64,000 nucleotides of DNA from contig NZ_JRKI01000045.1 in the NCBI RefSeq assembly GCF_000935125.1, positions 124,001-188,000 of the forward strand, read 5' to 3'. Each line of letters starts with the position of its first letter. Position 1 is the stretch's first letter. This document shows, in pieces, positions 62,778 through 64,000 of this stretch. A program made the position numbers and the translations under genes. Under the pieces are notes generated by a model. It was not told the origin of the DNA and ran no database searches. It saw only the letters and a list, made by a program, of their open reading frames with translations. The DNA is from Streptomyces natalensis ATCC 27448 (GTDB lineage: Bacteria; Actinomycetota; Actinomycetes; Streptomycetales; Streptomycetaceae).

Positions 62778-63458
62778 TCAGGCCCTCACTCCCGGCTGCT
62801 CTTCCAAATCATCCAGAGCCCGACTGGCCTCGTTGTCAAGTGTCGCCCACACCCATTTTTCGAATTCGATTCCCGCATGCAGTGCGGCCTTACGCCAACT
62901 CTCAATCCGATGACTTGGCACCACCAGCCGACGGGTCACGGCGGGACGCGGTTGGCCACCGGAGCCACCATCGCTGGCGTCACGGATGGAGTTCCGGAGT
63001 TGCTTGGTGGTCCACTTCATTTCTTCGGCACGGTCGAGCCACCATTCCTGCTCGTCGACCGTAAGCGAAGCAACCTCAGCATGATGCTGGAAACTCAACT
63101 TGGCCCGCCGCCGACTGAGTACGAACCGACGTGCAACCCAGGCATAATTGCGCAACGTCTGGTACTTAAGGCCAGCGGCACGAATGCCACGTTGATACCG
63201 GTCGACGTAGTGGTCCTTCCCGTATACGAGCCAGTCGCCGAGCCACCACGAGGACGAGTCCAGGACCCCCGAGAGCCGACATCCGGCCTGCTCCCAGTCC
63301 TCGAAGCTCAAGTCGGGCGGCATCTGCAGACCCACTCGCGTCGTCAGCACCTTTGTATTCCACGCTGCCTCGCCACCCGACCTTTGACGGCCGGGCCCTA
63401 GTACAGGACTGGGGCGCTGCACATCTCTCGACGGGTGCACGTCGCTGCTCGCATTCAT
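62778..63458 (-). CDS. LmbU-family transcriptional regulator
   Basis: A 226-residue protein matching the LmbU/NovE-type regulators that sit in antibiotic clusters (lincomycin LmbU is a DNA-binding activator). Typical blocks are VGLQMPPDLSFEDWEQAG, SSSWWLGDWLVYGKDHY, LKYQTLRNYAWVARRF and LSFQHHAEVASLTVDEQEWWLDRAE. The N-terminal 45 residues vary. ATG at 63458 is 4 bases after GGAGG, a GTG at 63461 is even closer. It neighbours PaiB on the same strand. Its presence suggests a natural-product cluster nearby, probably right of the window. Confidence 0.85.
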   Translation of the reverse strand: MNASSDVHPSRDVQRPSPVLGPGRQRSGGEAAWNTKVLTTRVGLQMPPDLSFEDWEQAGCRLSGVLDSSSWWLGDWLVYGKDHYVDRYQRGIRAAGLKYQTLRNYAWVARRFVLSRRRAKLSFQHHAEVASLTVDEQEWWLDRAEEMKWTTKQLRNSIRDASDGGSGGQPRPAVTRRLVVPSHRIESWRKAALHAGIEFEKWVWATLDNEASRALDDLEEQPGVRA

Positions 63459-63943
63459 CACGCCTCCACACTGAAAGAAGAATCGCGCGGACGAATTTCC
63501 CTAGCTCTTTGAGCGGGCGCGCATATGCGAAATTGCGACTTGCGCAAGGCGTCGAACACCTCAGCGGCCATCGCGTTCAGCGGCAACACTGAGACATAAA
63601 GATTGACAAAGTCGAGCGCACAGCAGCATAGCAATAGACATCACTGACTCGCCGCGTTAACGACAGTGCCCCGTCCATCGTTGACCGATGCGCGCCCCAT
63701 CGATTCGAGTAGAACCCAACAGGCACTGCAACGGCAAGGAAGAAAGCGTCCGGCACTGCAACTTGCAAATGTTAGCTACTTTAAGCATTCACCTGATTTC
63801 GGAGTGCAATGTTGCTCCAGATCTCGCCAATTGCCACGATGCGCCACTTCTCGTCGTTAATAACTCATCAAGATGCCGAGACGTTGATCGGAAGCGGGAT
63901 ACCCTGCCCGCCGACCGCAATCACAGGGGAAACACGGGGAAAC
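63459..63943. promoter_or_regulatory. AT-richer divergent region beside the LmbU-family gene
   Basis: 485 bases, clearly lower in GC than the window average. It should contain the promoters for the LmbU-like gene (minus) and for the gene starting at 63944 (plus). I find no unambiguous -35/-10 pair and no credible open frame inside. Confidence 0.4.
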
Positions 63944-64000
63944 ATGTCGTTCAGCGCAGCTGACTGGATAGATTCAGCCAATGAGTCAGCGACCTCAGAA
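63944..64000 (+). CDS. Start of a gene cut by the window edge
   Basis: ATG at 63944 after GGGGA gives MSFSAADWIDSANESATSE and then leaves the window. The 19 residues have no recognisable motif. An overlapping ATG at 63982 (MSQRPQ) in another frame is the alternative. Confidence 0.4.
   Translation, partial: MSFSAADWIDSANESATSE

Overview
The window is very GC-rich (roughly 70% or more), with GTG starts, AGGAGG-type ribosome binding sites, long GC hairpin terminators and large overlapping shadow frames. This, with recognisable whiI, rok7B7, ngcEFG and xylFGH genes, points to the chromosome of a Streptomyces. From memory, the gene order from about 3.8 to 53.6 kb follows the conserved core around SCO5998 (murA) to SCO6060 of S. 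coelicolor, read in reverse. That comparison could not be run here.

Left part (1-18 kb): a two-component pair facing an FtsX-type ABC exporter; a universal-stress-like protein; a RibD-type reductase; the AFG1/ZapE ATPase; a second small ABC transporter; an AIM24 protein; and a Pth2-type peptidyl-tRNA hydrolase. Next come four co-directional genes (10.5-13.8 kb): a DUF692/MNIO enzyme, a small partner protein, and two TIGR04222 membrane proteins. One membrane protein ends in an eight-cysteine Gly/Ser tail. I consider this the best candidate for an undescribed modification system. A secreted tripeptidyl-aminopeptidase-like hydrolase follows.

Middle part (15.8-34 kb): late haem synthesis (hemQ, hemY, hemE), interrupted by a divergent thiolase and a CoA-disulfide-reductase-like flavoprotein. 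Then DUF3000, the sporulation regulator whiI with a sigma-WhiG-like promoter, an RNase D-like protein, the fadA-fadB beta-oxidation operon, a NYN-domain protein, an amino-acid permease and dxs.

Sugar region (34.4-47 kb): all on the minus strand, ngcEFG (chitobiose/GlcNAc-type importer), then the ROK regulator rok7B7, then xylFGH. A divergent secreted GH92 enzyme carries Gln where canonical alpha-mannosidases have the catalytic acid Glu. Aconitase, a PASTA-like secreted protein, an ECF41 sigma factor with its own signature promoter, and an XRE-MurA fusion close the core.

Right part (53.6-64 kb): accessory and damaged DNA. It holds a tyrosine integrase that apparently starts at CTG, a phased array of three GTTCC-GGAAC palindromes, an intact IS630 element with TA duplication, a GNAT gene and a TPR-like regulator with a frameshifted end, an anti-sigma-type ATPase, and three gene fragments fused by deletion. 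It continues with a hairpin-dense stretch that may be an intron remnant, a DDAH-type hydrolase, a PaiB-like protein and an LmbU-family regulator beside AT-richer DNA. The last suggests that a specialised-metabolite cluster begins past the right edge. No tRNA, rRNA or CRISPR array was seen.
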